A DNA stretch of 45,170 bases from the NCBI GenBank assembly GCA_002471665.1, contig DKQK01000061.1, positions 1 through 45,170 on the forward strand. The letters run 5' to 3'. Both the position numbers and the translations under genes were made by a program. Below are positions 1 to 7,383 of the stretch, one piece after another. Position 1 is the first letter of the stretch. Each line of letters begins with the position of its first letter. The DNA is from Gammaproteobacteria bacterium UBA7310 (GTDB taxonomy: Bacteria > Pseudomonadota > Gammaproteobacteria > Pseudomonadales > Ketobacteraceae). The notes under the pieces are model-generated. The model saw only the letters and a program-made list of their open reading frames with translations. It made no database searches and had not been told where the DNA came from.

Positions 1-452
1 TTAAGGGCATCTCGGGAAATTTCCACAGGTGGTTGCCAACGCTGCATCCCGGACCGCCTTAAACACTTTAAGGTATTTAAGTTATAAGCGTTTAAGGCGG
101 TGCCTGCCACAAAGGGGCGCCGCAGTGAATGAGCTATTTCCACGGCAGCCATATCGTTAGCTTCAATCCAATAGTCTGATGCCTTTAAAAGGCTCCGTAG
201 ATAACTGATTTCTGATTCTGATTCAATAAGCGTCAGCGTGGACATTACTACTTGCTTTCCTAGATCCCGTAACACAGCGGCGATATCAAGCCAATCGGAG
301 ATCGACAGTGCTTTTCGTTTGGAGCAGACTGTCTCCCCCACGTAAACAACGTCAACCGGTAGTTCAGCAATCCGTGCGTAATAGTCCAGGTAATCGTTTC
401 GTGACCAAAAGTAGGGAACGGGTGCTACGGATATTTGCGGTGTTATTGCCAT
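1..452 (-). CDS. ubiV: UbiV, O2-independent ubiquinone hydroxylation protein (3' part off window)
   Basis: The reading frame starts at ATG 452 and stays open to the window edge, giving about 150 N-terminal residues of a protein usually near 290-300. It matches the U32 peptidase-like UbiV family: an early PYFW motif, then DVVYVGETVCSKR with Cys43 at the place of the first 4Fe-4S ligand, then ALNAYN and PVEISRD near the cut. UbiV pairs with UbiU (and UbiT) to hydroxylate the ubiquinone ring without O2, using prephenate in E. coli. The start overlaps the end of ubiU by 10 bp, so the two are translationally coupled. The remaining cluster cysteines lie outside the window. Confidence 0.93.
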   Translation of the reverse strand, partial: MAITPQISVAPVPYFWSRNDYLDYYARIAELPVDVVYVGETVCSKRKALSISDWLDIAAVLRDLGKQVVMSTLTLIESESEISYLRSLLKASDYWIEANDMAAVEIAHSLRRPFVAGTALNAYNLNTLKCLRRSGMQRWQPPVEISRDAL

Positions 453-1438
453 GATCGGTGGTACGCTCCCAATGTTGTCTGTGACCCTTCAGACAAATCT
501 GATAGTAACTGCATCCAACGTTGCTGAGGCTGCCAGAGTTCGGTTGTTTTTTCAAAGTCATCCAATGCTTCTCGCCATACCTGGGTTACCGCTGCAACAT
601 AAGCGGGTGAGCGTTGGCGGCCTTCAATTTTGATCGCCGCTATACCTGCAGCGGATAACTCAGGAATTAGATTTAAGGCATTAAGACTGGTGGGCTCCTC
701 TAATGCGTGAATCAGATTGCCGTTAATATGGAAGCGCCCTTTACACAATGTTGGATACGCAGCCGGCTCATCGGGCTCATAGACATCAATCAATATTCCA
801 TTTAAACGGGTTTCCAATTGATCTCCCTTGTTTTTCCATTGCACCGCGTGGGCGGGCGAGCAGACGCCACTATTGTTGGGCGAATCCCCCGTCAAATAAG
901 AAGACAGATAACAGCGACCCTCCGCCATGATGCATAACGACCCAAACCCAAACACTTCTAATGGAACACTGGACTTATCCGCAAGCCGTTGTACTTGCTT
1001 TAGGGAAAGCACACGAGGCAGAACCGCTCGCTTTATGCCAAAATTAGAGTGATAAAAATCAAGCGCAGGCTTATTGGTGGCAGAGCCTTGAACAGATAAA
1101 TGCCGATTGATCTGCGGGTAATGTTCCGTGGCATAATCGAGTACTCCGAGGTCCGCGATTATTAAAGCATCCACACCCAGCTCGGCACCACAATCCACCG
1201 CTTCACACCAATGTCGAAACATGGCTTCTTCAGGGTAGGTATTAATGGCCAGAAAAACCTTCACTCCCCGCGATTTTGCATAGTCAACAACCGTCTCCAG
1301 GCGAGTCGCTTTGAAATTCAATCCCGGAAAGAAACGAGCGTTGGTCTTGTTGTTTAAACCAAGATAAACTGCGTCAGCGCCGTTATCAACGGCAGCTTTC
1401 AATGCAGGAAAATTGCCTGCTGGACACACCAGTTCCAC
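443..1438 (-). CDS. ubiU: UbiU, O2-independent ubiquinone hydroxylation protein
   Basis: Member of the U32 peptidase-like family, 331 residues, the same length as E. coli UbiU. The N-terminus (VELVCPAGNFPALKAAVDNG) is the family signature. The 4Fe-4S cysteines are visible as CIMAEGRC, a Cys in NNSGVCSP and a Cys in YPTLCKGRF. I chose GTG 1438 because it gives the family N-terminus and has GGGGG seven bases upstream; a GTG at 1462 would add eight atypical residues and overlap ubiD. With UbiV it forms the heterodimer that hydroxylates ubiquinone precursors when oxygen is absent. It lies 2 bp after ubiD and overlaps ubiV, so ubiD-ubiU-ubiV form one operon. Confidence 0.94.
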   Translation of the reverse strand: MELVCPAGNFPALKAAVDNGADAVYLGLNNKTNARFFPGLNFKATRLETVVDYAKSRGVKVFLAINTYPEEAMFRHWCEAVDCGAELGVDALIIADLGVLDYATEHYPQINRHLSVQGSATNKPALDFYHSNFGIKRAVLPRVLSLKQVQRLADKSSVPLEVFGFGSLCIMAEGRCYLSSYLTGDSPNNSGVCSPAHAVQWKNKGDQLETRLNGILIDVYEPDEPAAYPTLCKGRFHINGNLIHALEEPTSLNALNLIPELSAAGIAAIKIEGRQRSPAYVAAVTQVWREALDDFEKTTELWQPQQRWMQLLSDLSEGSQTTLGAYHRSWQ

Positions 1439-1440
1439 GA

Positions 1441-2904
1441 TTACACCCCCAATGTTTCCCACAACTGATCAACTTTTCTAACTACAGCATCACTCTGGCG
1501 AATAGGAATACCCCATTCTCGCTGCGTTTCTCCTGGCCATTTATTGGTGGCATCCCAACCTAGTTTGGAGCCAAGCCCCGATACCGGTGAAGCGAAATCC
1601 AAATAATCAATGGGCGTGTTATCCATAATGGTGCAATCCCTGCGTGGATCAGTACGTGTGGTTATGGCCCAAATGACATCAGACCAATCCCGCGTGCAAA
1701 TATCCTCGTCAACAACGATGATGTACTTTATATACATGAATTGGCGCAAAAAACCCCAGACTCCCATCATTATTCGTTGTGCGTGCCCTGGATACTGCTT
1801 GCGAATGCTGATTACCGCTATGCGATAAGAGCACCCTTCGGGTGGTAAATAAAAATCCACGATTTCGGGGAATTGCTCAGCCAGCATTGGCACAACAAGC
1901 TCGTTCATCACTTCCGCCAGCACCGAAGGCTCATCGGGAGGCCGTCCGGTATAGGTACTTAAATACACAGGATTGGCACGATGAGTGATACGTTCGATCG
2001 TCATCACGGGAAATTTGGCTTGCTCATTATAGTACCCTGTGTGGTCACCAAAAGGCCCTTCCATGGCTTCATCACCGGGCATTAGATAACCTTCAAATAC
2101 AAACTCGGCATTGGCTGGTACTTTTAAGGTATTACCAATGCAGTTCACCAAATTAGTTCTGGCGCCCCGCAGTAACCCTGCATAAGAGTATTCAGAAAGT
2201 GTATCGGGAATAGGCGTGACCGCAGCCAACAACATGGCCGGATCAGCACCAATAACCACGCTAATAGGGAAGGGTTTCTTGGGGTATTTTTTTTGCCAGG
2301 CTTGATAATCCAGCGCACCACCACGGTGTGACAGCCAGCGGACAATAACACGATTTCGGCCAATAACCTGTAAACGGTAAACACCAACATTCAAGCGCGG
2401 CTTTAACGGCCCTTTGGTCACTACCAAAGGCCAGGTTATTAGTGGCCCAGCATCCTCAGGCCAGCACCATTGTACCGGAAGCTGCGCCAGATCAACCGAT
2501 TTTTTGTCAACAATCACTTGCTGACAAGCACCGTGGCGGCTCTCTTTAAGCTGCATATGCAACGCGCTTTTCAGTAACCCCAGTTGACTAAAAATGGTTT
2601 GCAACTTTTCGGGTGGCTTCGGGGTTTTTAGTTCCGCCAACAAACGGCCGAGCAGACGGACATCGGCTGGACTCGCCAACCCCATAGCGCTGGCTATACG
2701 ATCTTGCGTACCAAATAAATTCGTTACAACGGGAATATCAAACCCCGTGGGAGCAGAAAACCAAAGGGCTGGCCCGTCTTGTGCCAATACCCGTGACGAT
2801 ACTTCTGTCATTTCTAATCTTGTACTAATAGGTTGGCTAATACGCACCAACTGACGCTCATCTTCCAACTGGTTTAGAAAATCCCGTAAGTCTGAAAATC
2901 CCAT
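1441..2904 (-). CDS. ubiD: UbiD, 3-polyprenyl-4-hydroxybenzoate decarboxylase
   Basis: 487 residues, close to E. coli UbiD (497), and similar along its whole length: LRDFLNQLE at the start, CWPEDAGPLITWPLVVTKGP, IVRWLSHRGGALDYQ, the active-site stretch STYTGRPPDEPSVL, QFPEIVDFYLPPEGCSYR, and NTPIDYLDFASPVSGLGSKLG near the end. It decarboxylates the prenylated 4-hydroxybenzoate intermediate of ubiquinone synthesis with prenylated FMN, which the divergent ubiX product makes. ATG 2904 is preceded by AGAGGAAG at good spacing; an in-frame TTG lies just before it. A TACCAT -10-like element (2932-2927) stands about 41 bases from the centre of the FNR box at 2954-2967, as expected for an FNR-activated promoter. 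Aerobic and anaerobic routes both need UbiD. Confidence 0.96.
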   Translation of the reverse strand: MGFSDLRDFLNQLEDERQLVRISQPISTRLEMTEVSSRVLAQDGPALWFSAPTGFDIPVVTNLFGTQDRIASAMGLASPADVRLLGRLLAELKTPKPPEKLQTIFSQLGLLKSALHMQLKESRHGACQQVIVDKKSVDLAQLPVQWCWPEDAGPLITWPLVVTKGPLKPRLNVGVYRLQVIGRNRVIVRWLSHRGGALDYQAWQKKYPKKPFPISVVIGADPAMLLAAVTPIPDTLSEYSYAGLLRGARTNLVNCIGNTLKVPANAEFVFEGYLMPGDEAMEGPFGDHTGYYNEQAKFPVMTIERITHRANPVYLSTYTGRPPDEPSVLAEVMNELVVPMLAEQFPEIVDFYLPPEGCSYRIAVISIRKQYPGHAQRIMMGVWGFLRQFMYIKYIIVVDEDICTRDWSDVIWAITTRTDPRRDCTIMDNTPIDYLDFASPVSGLGSKLGWDATNKWPGETQREWGIPIRQSDAVVRKVDQLWETLGV

Positions 2905-2953
2905 CAATACTTCCTCTCGAAGTACGATGGTAATCTCAGCACCCTATAGCTTG

Positions 2954-2967
2954 TTGATCTACATCAA
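2954..2967. promoter_or_regulatory. FNR/Anr box between ubiD and ubiX
   Basis: TTGATCTACATCAA is a perfect match to the FNR/Anr consensus TTGAT-N4-ATCAA. It lies in the 137-bp gap between the divergent ubiD-ubiU-ubiV and ubiX units. Toward ubiD, a -10-like TACCAT at 2932-2927 would put the start site near 2920, so the box centre falls near -41, the class II activation position. Toward ubiX only weak -10 candidates are seen (around 2983-2989). Activation at low O2 is inferred. Confidence 0.85.
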
Positions 2968-3041
2968 CCACATAATAAAAAATTATGAAAAGATGGATCG
3001 AATCCGACATAAGCGATAAAAGGCAGGAACAAGACAGAACA

Positions 3042-3632
3042 ATGATTACTCTTGCAATTACAGGTGCCAGCGGTTCTCAATATGGCCTGCGTTTATTACA
3101 GCTTTTAGCCCGTGAAAAAATGACGGTTTATTGTTTGTTCTCTACCGCAAGTAAAGTGGTTATGGAAACTGAATTTGATGCAACGTTTCCCAAGACCGAT
3201 TCGAGCATTCCGTCGTTCCTGGAGAAACGCCTGGATTGCTCACTCGACACTGTACGCTTTCCAACGGAGAACGACTGGTTCTCCGCTGTCGCTTCCGGCT
3301 CGTCAGCCCCCAAACAAATGGTGGTTTGCCCTTGCAGCATGGGCACGCTAAGCGCTATTGCTTGTGGTGCCAGCAACAACCTAATTGAACGAGCCGCCGA
3401 TGTTGTACTTAAGGAAAACGGAAAACTTATTCTTGTTCCAAGAGAAACGCCGCTTTCCACTATTCATCTGAGTAACATGCTTACCCTTTCCCAGTATGGC
3501 GCCACTATATTGCCTGCCATGCCTTCATTTTATTCAAACCCGAAAACAATAGACGATTTGCTCGATACCGTTGTACAGCGAATTCTTGATCATATTGTAC
3601 TTCCCATCCGAGTCAGTAGACCCTGGGGTTAA
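3042..3632 (+). CDS. ubiX: UbiX, flavin prenyltransferase
   Basis: 196 residues, against 189 in E. coli. UbiX joins a dimethylallyl group to FMN to make prenylated FMN, the cofactor of UbiD. Visible motifs are the N-terminal ITGASGSQYG nucleotide-binding loop, the central VVCPCSMGTLSAIACGASNNLIERAADVVLKE region cut here for length at VVCPCSMGTLSAIACG, and LVPRETPLSTIHLSNML near the C-terminus. ATG 3042 starts directly at the Rossmann strand; an in-frame ATG at 2985 would add 19 hydrophilic residues not typical of the family. It is divergent from ubiD, and its end overlaps the convergent dadA-like gene by 4 bp. Confidence 0.95.
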   Translation: MITLAITGASGSQYGLRLLQLLAREKMTVYCLFSTASKVVMETEFDATFPKTDSSIPSFLEKRLDCSLDTVRFPTENDWFSAVASGSSAPKQMVVCPCSMGTLSAIACGASNNLIERAADVVLKENGKLILVPRETPLSTIHLSNMLTLSQYGATILPAMPSFYSNPKTIDDLLDTVVQRILDHIVLPIRVSRPWG

Positions 3633-4888
3633 TGAAATCGACTCAAAGCATAGGGTTCAGTCATTATCATGGGTGAACGTTTCAATACCAAATCGGCGAT
3701 TAGCTGGCCCGAACCCGCAGCCCCGGTCCACCCCAAATGACCATGACCACTGTTTAGATATAAACCCTGAATGGGTGTCTTGCCCAGCAACGGTATACCG
3801 TCGGGTGTCATGGGCCGAAGCCCGGCCCAAGCCTGACAATCATCAAAATTTGTTGGCACCGTAACGTCTGGCAACAAACGAGATACATAATCACGTAACA
3901 GGTTGATCCGCTGAGCGACCAGCGTTTTATCAAAACCGGCTAATTCTGCGGTTCCCGCAATTCGTAATCGACTACCTAGCGGCGTTATCGCAACATGATA
4001 ATGGTCATCAATTAAAGGTCTTTCAGGATAAAGCGCCTGCTGTCCTTCAAGCGTAATAGAATACCCCTTGACAGGCTGTAGTGGTAAATGAAAGCCAAGA
4101 TCCTGTGTCAGCATTGGCGAGGTGGCACCCGCCGCCAATACGCAGGCATCACATCTGATATCACCCAGGGTGCCGGAAACACCTACCAGCCGACCTTTTT
4201 TTACATTCAGTTTAGTGATAGGCGCGTTAAAGTGAAATTGAACGCCTTTAGCTTCACACCCATGGGCGAGCGAGCGACAGAATAAATGAGCATCTCCCGA
4301 CTGGTCATTGGGGTAAAACAATGAACCGGCGAATTGACCAGCTGAACCTGCTAAACAAGGTTCCAACGATTCAAGCTGATTTGCGGACAGTAACTGGAAC
4401 CGAAGCCCTTCTTGCTCATAGGCCTGTGCAATACGATGAAAGTAGTTTAATTCAGTGCGATCACTGAACAACTTAATCGTACCTTTCTTGGCAAGTTCGA
4501 AAGTTGAGGGCAAATGCTCCGCGAGTTTTGACAGTGTGATCAAGCTATAGTGCGCAAGCCGCATATTCAGCATGGTATGATAGCTGTGCTTTTTGCTCGA
4601 AGAGTTTTTAAGAAACAGCAACCCCCAGCGCCATAGGGCTGGCAGCACCGACCATCGCACAACTATGGGTGCATCCTGACGCCCTAACCAGCGTAGCAGT
4701 TTACCAAGCACACCAGGATGGTTCCAAGGATCCGCCATGCTTGGTGTGAGCATGCCCCCATTTGCAAAACTCGTTTCCAAGGCGACACCTTCGCGCGCCT
4801 CCACTACGGTGACAGTCACTCCCGCCGCCGCCAAATGCCACGCCGCTGATAGCCCAGCTAATCCTGCACCTACAACCAATACGTTCAT
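3629..4888 (-). CDS. dadA: D-amino-acid dehydrogenase-like FAD oxidoreductase
   Basis: 419 residues of the DAO family, close in length to E. coli DadA (432). The N-terminus has the FAD-binding VVGAGLAGLSAAWHLAAAG motif, followed by ALETSFANGG, and the C-terminus has WAGLRPMTPDGIPLLG and LNSGHGHLGWTGAAGSGQL, all typical of DadA. Such enzymes deaminate D-amino acids at the inner membrane and pass electrons to the quinone pool, which fits neighbours that make ubiquinone. The substrate range cannot be read from the sequence. There is no strong ribosome binding site before ATG 4888. The FNR box at 4924-4937 is only about 36 bp upstream and shared with divergent feoA, so co-regulation is possible but not shown. 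Confidence 0.85.
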   Translation of the reverse strand: MNVLVVGAGLAGLSAAWHLAAAGVTVTVVEAREGVALETSFANGGMLTPSMADPWNHPGVLGKLLRWLGRQDAPIVVRWSVLPALWRWGLLFLKNSSSKKHSYHTMLNMRLAHYSLITLSKLAEHLPSTFELAKKGTIKLFSDRTELNYFHRIAQAYEQEGLRFQLLSANQLESLEPCLAGSAGQFAGSLFYPNDQSGDAHLFCRSLAHGCEAKGVQFHFNAPITKLNVKKGRLVGVSGTLGDIRCDACVLAAGATSPMLTQDLGFHLPLQPVKGYSITLEGQQALYPERPLIDDHYHVAITPLGSRLRIAGTAELAGFDKTLVAQRINLLRDYVSRLLPDVTVPTNFDDCQAWAGLRPMTPDGIPLLGKTPIQGLYLNSGHGHLGWTGAAGSGQLIADLVLKRSPMIMTEPYALSRFH

Positions 4889-4923
4889 GAAGGCGCAGGC
4901 TAACCCATTGCTGTGTACCGCTC

Positions 4924-4937
4924 TTGATTTAGATCAA
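4924..4937. promoter_or_regulatory. FNR/Anr box upstream of feoAB
   Basis: TTGATTTAGATCAA is a perfect TTGAT-N4-ATCAA site. Its centre (4930.5) is about 42 bases before the start site predicted from the TATAAT at 4961-4966, the class II position for FNR activation of feoAB. The same site is upstream of the divergent dadA-like gene, but there it would put the start site almost at the start codon, so its role in that direction is uncertain. Confidence 0.85.
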
Positions 4938-4960
4938 CACAACCATCACACAAGTCATAT

Positions 4961-4979
4961 TATAATAGTTCTCATTATC
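4961..4979 (+). promoter_or_regulatory. feoA -10 element overlapped by a Fur-like box
   Basis: TATAAT at 4961-4966 is a perfect -10. The 19 bases 4961-4979 match the E. coli Fur consensus palindrome at 14 of 19 positions by my hand alignment, with the right half (TCATTATC) complete. Fur bound here would cover the -10 and start site and block transcription when iron is sufficient. FNR activation just upstream would give expression at low oxygen and low iron. Confidence 0.7.
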
Positions 4980-5001
4980 ATTTGCCCGATAGGCTCCTAC
5001 C

Positions 5002-5235
5002 ATGACTATTTCTTTCTGTTCATTAAAACCTGGAGAATCAGCCCAGCTTGTTGAGTACCGTGATGTACCACATGATTACCAACAGCATCTTGAATCCATG
5101 GGGCTTACGGTGGGTACCTGGTTCTGTGTGGAGCGAATAGCACCCTTAGGTGACCCAATGCAAATTCGACTGCGGGGTTTCAGCTTAGGCTTACGCAAGC
5201 AGGAGGCATCAGGCTTAAGGGTCATTAAACGATGA
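5002..5235 (+). CDS. feoA: FeoA, ferrous iron transport accessory protein
   Basis: 77 residues, normal for the small SH3-like FeoA proteins. The pattern LKPGESAQLVEY, then LESMGLTVGTWFCVERIAPLGDPMQIRLRGFSLGLRK (quoted here only as landmarks LESMGLTVG and LRGFSLGLRK) is the family signature. FeoA is a cytoplasmic partner needed for FeoB-driven Fe(II) uptake. It overlaps feoB in an ATGA arrangement, so the two are translationally coupled. The promoter carries an FNR box and a Fur-like box. Confidence 0.94.
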   Translation: MTISFCSLKPGESAQLVEYRDVPHDYQQHLESMGLTVGTWFCVERIAPLGDPMQIRLRGFSLGLRKQEASGLRVIKR

Positions 5236-7364
5236 GAAAGATGCCCAAAATCAGTTTGGTCGGTAACCCGAACAGTGGTAAAACCACCGTATTTAACGCC
5301 CTTACCGGCGCTCACCAGAAAGTAGGAAACTGGCCCGGTGTTACAGTTGAACAGAAGTCCGGCCAGGCCCGCATTGACGATCGTGTGTTTGAATTCATTG
5401 ACCTCCCTGGATTGTACGATCTTAACGAGCCCGAGGGAGACACAGGGTTAGATACCCAAATCACACGCAAATACCTAGAGCAACGTAACCATGACCTGTT
5501 GATCAATGTGATTGATGCCAGTTGTTTGGCGAGGAGCCTATTTTTAACCACTCAACTACTCGCCAACGGCCATTCAGTTATCGTTGTCTTGAATATGGTG
5601 GATGTTGCTACAAGCCAGAATATCAACATTGATTGCACCGCCTTAAGCGATGCGCTTGGCTGTCCGGTAGTGCCCGCTAATGCCAGTAAGGGTCAGGGTA
5701 TTAGTGCACTGAAAGAAGTAGTCAGTTTGTATTGGGCAAGCCCAGCAGGAACGGCCGGTAATGATTTTACTCAGGTCACGGCCAGCGACCGATATCAACA
5801 GATTGATAATATTGTTCAAGCCTGCTGTCACCAACACTTAAATGATGATTCCAGGCCAGCATGGCAGCTGGATCAATTATTGCTGAACCGGTGGTCGGCC
5901 TTTCCAATTTTTCTTGGTGTCATGTACAGCTTGTTTCTGTTCACTATCAATATAGGGGGTGCCTTTATTGAATTATTCGATGGCATTGCAAAAGCCCTAT
6001 TTGTAGAGAGTACAGCGTTACTTCTAAGCGCGGTGAACAGCCCTGACTGGTTGATCGTATTGATCTCAAATGGGGTGGGTGGTGGCATTCAGTTGGTTGC
6101 GTCGTTTATACCCACCATTGCATGTTTGTTCCTGTTTCTGTCTTTTCTGGAAGACTCTGGCTATATGGCCCGCGCCGCTTTTATCATTGATCGCCTGATG
6201 GTGAGTATGGGGCTTCCCGGCAAAGCTTTCGTGCCTTTAATTGTCGGCTTTGGGTGTAATGTACCCGCAGTGATGGCATCGCGAACGCTGGATCATCAAA
6301 ACGACCGTCTACTTTCCATTATGATGGCACCCTTTATGTCATGTGGTGCCCGTTTAACCGTCTACGTTCTATTTGCCGCTGTCTTCTTTCCTGAAAACGG
6401 TCAGAATATAGTGTTTGCATTGTATTTGTCCGGCATTGGTCTTGCCCTGTTAACAGGTTTGATTCTAAAAAAATTTCTGATAAAAACCCATTCAACGCCA
6501 TTTATTCTCGAACTGCCGAACTATCATTTGCCTACCGCTCGCGGCATCTATCTGCATACCTGGCAGCGATTAAAAGGGTTTATGCTAAGAGCCGGAAAAG
6601 CCATTGTTATTGTAGCGTTCTTAATGAACCTATTGAGCAGTATGGGTACCGATGGTCGGTTTTACAGCAACCAGAACAACCACTCGATATTAAGTACCAT
6701 TGGCAAACAAATTACACCGATTCTGAAGCCCATGGGAGTGGATGAGAACAACTGGCCCGCTACCGTTGGACTTTTTACCGGTTTATTCGCAAAAGAGGTG
6801 GTCGTAGGGACGCTGGATTCCCTTTATACCCGATTGGATCAAACACAAAGTCACAGGCAACCGCCGGATCCAGCACATATCACGAACACTTTGCGCGAAG
6901 CTATGGGGAGTGTGCCCAAGAATTTATGGAATCTGTCGGCTCAAATAGCCGATCCCCTGGGAATTCAGGTCAACGAATTTACGAATAAAGATATTGCAGC
7001 AAAAGAACAAGGTGTTACGTTAACCACACTCACAAAGATGAGCACCTTATTCAATGGTGCAGCCGGTGCGTTTTCCTATTTGCTCTTTGTATTGCTTTAT
7101 TCCCCCTGCGTTGCCACACTGGGTGCTGTTATCAAAGAGACCAATCGTTTCTGGGCGGGTTTTATCATGTCATGGGCTACTGTGTCGGCTTATTGCATTG
7201 CCGTTATTTTTTATCAATCTGCAAATTTCAACACCAACCCGATTACCTCATTGCAATGGATTGTCGCAATGCTGGCTCTTCTAATGAGTAACCATACCCT
7301 CCTTATTCACCTGGGGCGACGGGTCATTCATCGCCCCCAGTTAATACCAGTCATCAATTGCTGA
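5232..7364 (+). CDS. feoB: FeoB, ferrous iron transporter
   Basis: 710 residues, somewhat shorter than E. coli FeoB (773). The N-terminal G domain has G1 GNPNSGKT (11-18), G3 DLPG and G4 NMVD. The membrane part has the two Gate repeats: GFGCNVPAVMASRTLD with APFMSCGARL, and later LFAKEVVVGTLDSLY. The shortening lies mainly in the helical spacer between the G domain and the membrane part. The C-terminus ends in VINC, without the multi-Cys tail of the E. coli protein, and no feoC follows. FeoB moves Fe(II) across the inner membrane. The ATG 5232 start overlaps the feoA stop. Confidence 0.96.
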   Translation: MRKMPKISLVGNPNSGKTTVFNALTGAHQKVGNWPGVTVEQKSGQARIDDRVFEFIDLPGLYDLNEPEGDTGLDTQITRKYLEQRNHDLLINVIDASCLARSLFLTTQLLANGHSVIVVLNMVDVATSQNINIDCTALSDALGCPVVPANASKGQGISALKEVVSLYWASPAGTAGNDFTQVTASDRYQQIDNIVQACCHQHLNDDSRPAWQLDQLLLNRWSAFPIFLGVMYSLFLFTINIGGAFIELFDGIAKALFVESTALLLSAVNSPDWLIVLISNGVGGGIQLVASFIPTIACLFLFLSFLEDSGYMARAAFIIDRLMVSMGLPGKAFVPLIVGFGCNVPAVMASRTLDHQNDRLLSIMMAPFMSCGARLTVYVLFAAVFFPENGQNIVFALYLSGIGLALLTGLILKKFLIKTHSTPFILELPNYHLPTARGIYLHTWQRLKGFMLRAGKAIVIVAFLMNLLSSMGTDGRFYSNQNNHSILSTIGKQITPILKPMGVDENNWPATVGLFTGLFAKEVVVGTLDSLYTRLDQTQSHRQPPDPAHITNTLREAMGSVPKNLWNLSAQIADPLGIQVNEFTNKDIAAKEQGVTLTTLTKMSTLFNGAAGAFSYLLFVLLYSPCVATLGAVIKETNRFWAGFIMSWATVSAYCIAVIFYQSANFNTNPITSLQWIVAMLALLMSNHTLLIHLGRRVIHRPQLIPVINC

Positions 7365-7383
7365 GTCACATAGTGCCCGGCTG

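Noticed and set aside
7365..7383. Terminator between convergent feoB and the chemoreceptor gene
   Set aside because: The 19-bp gap has no hairpin that I could find.
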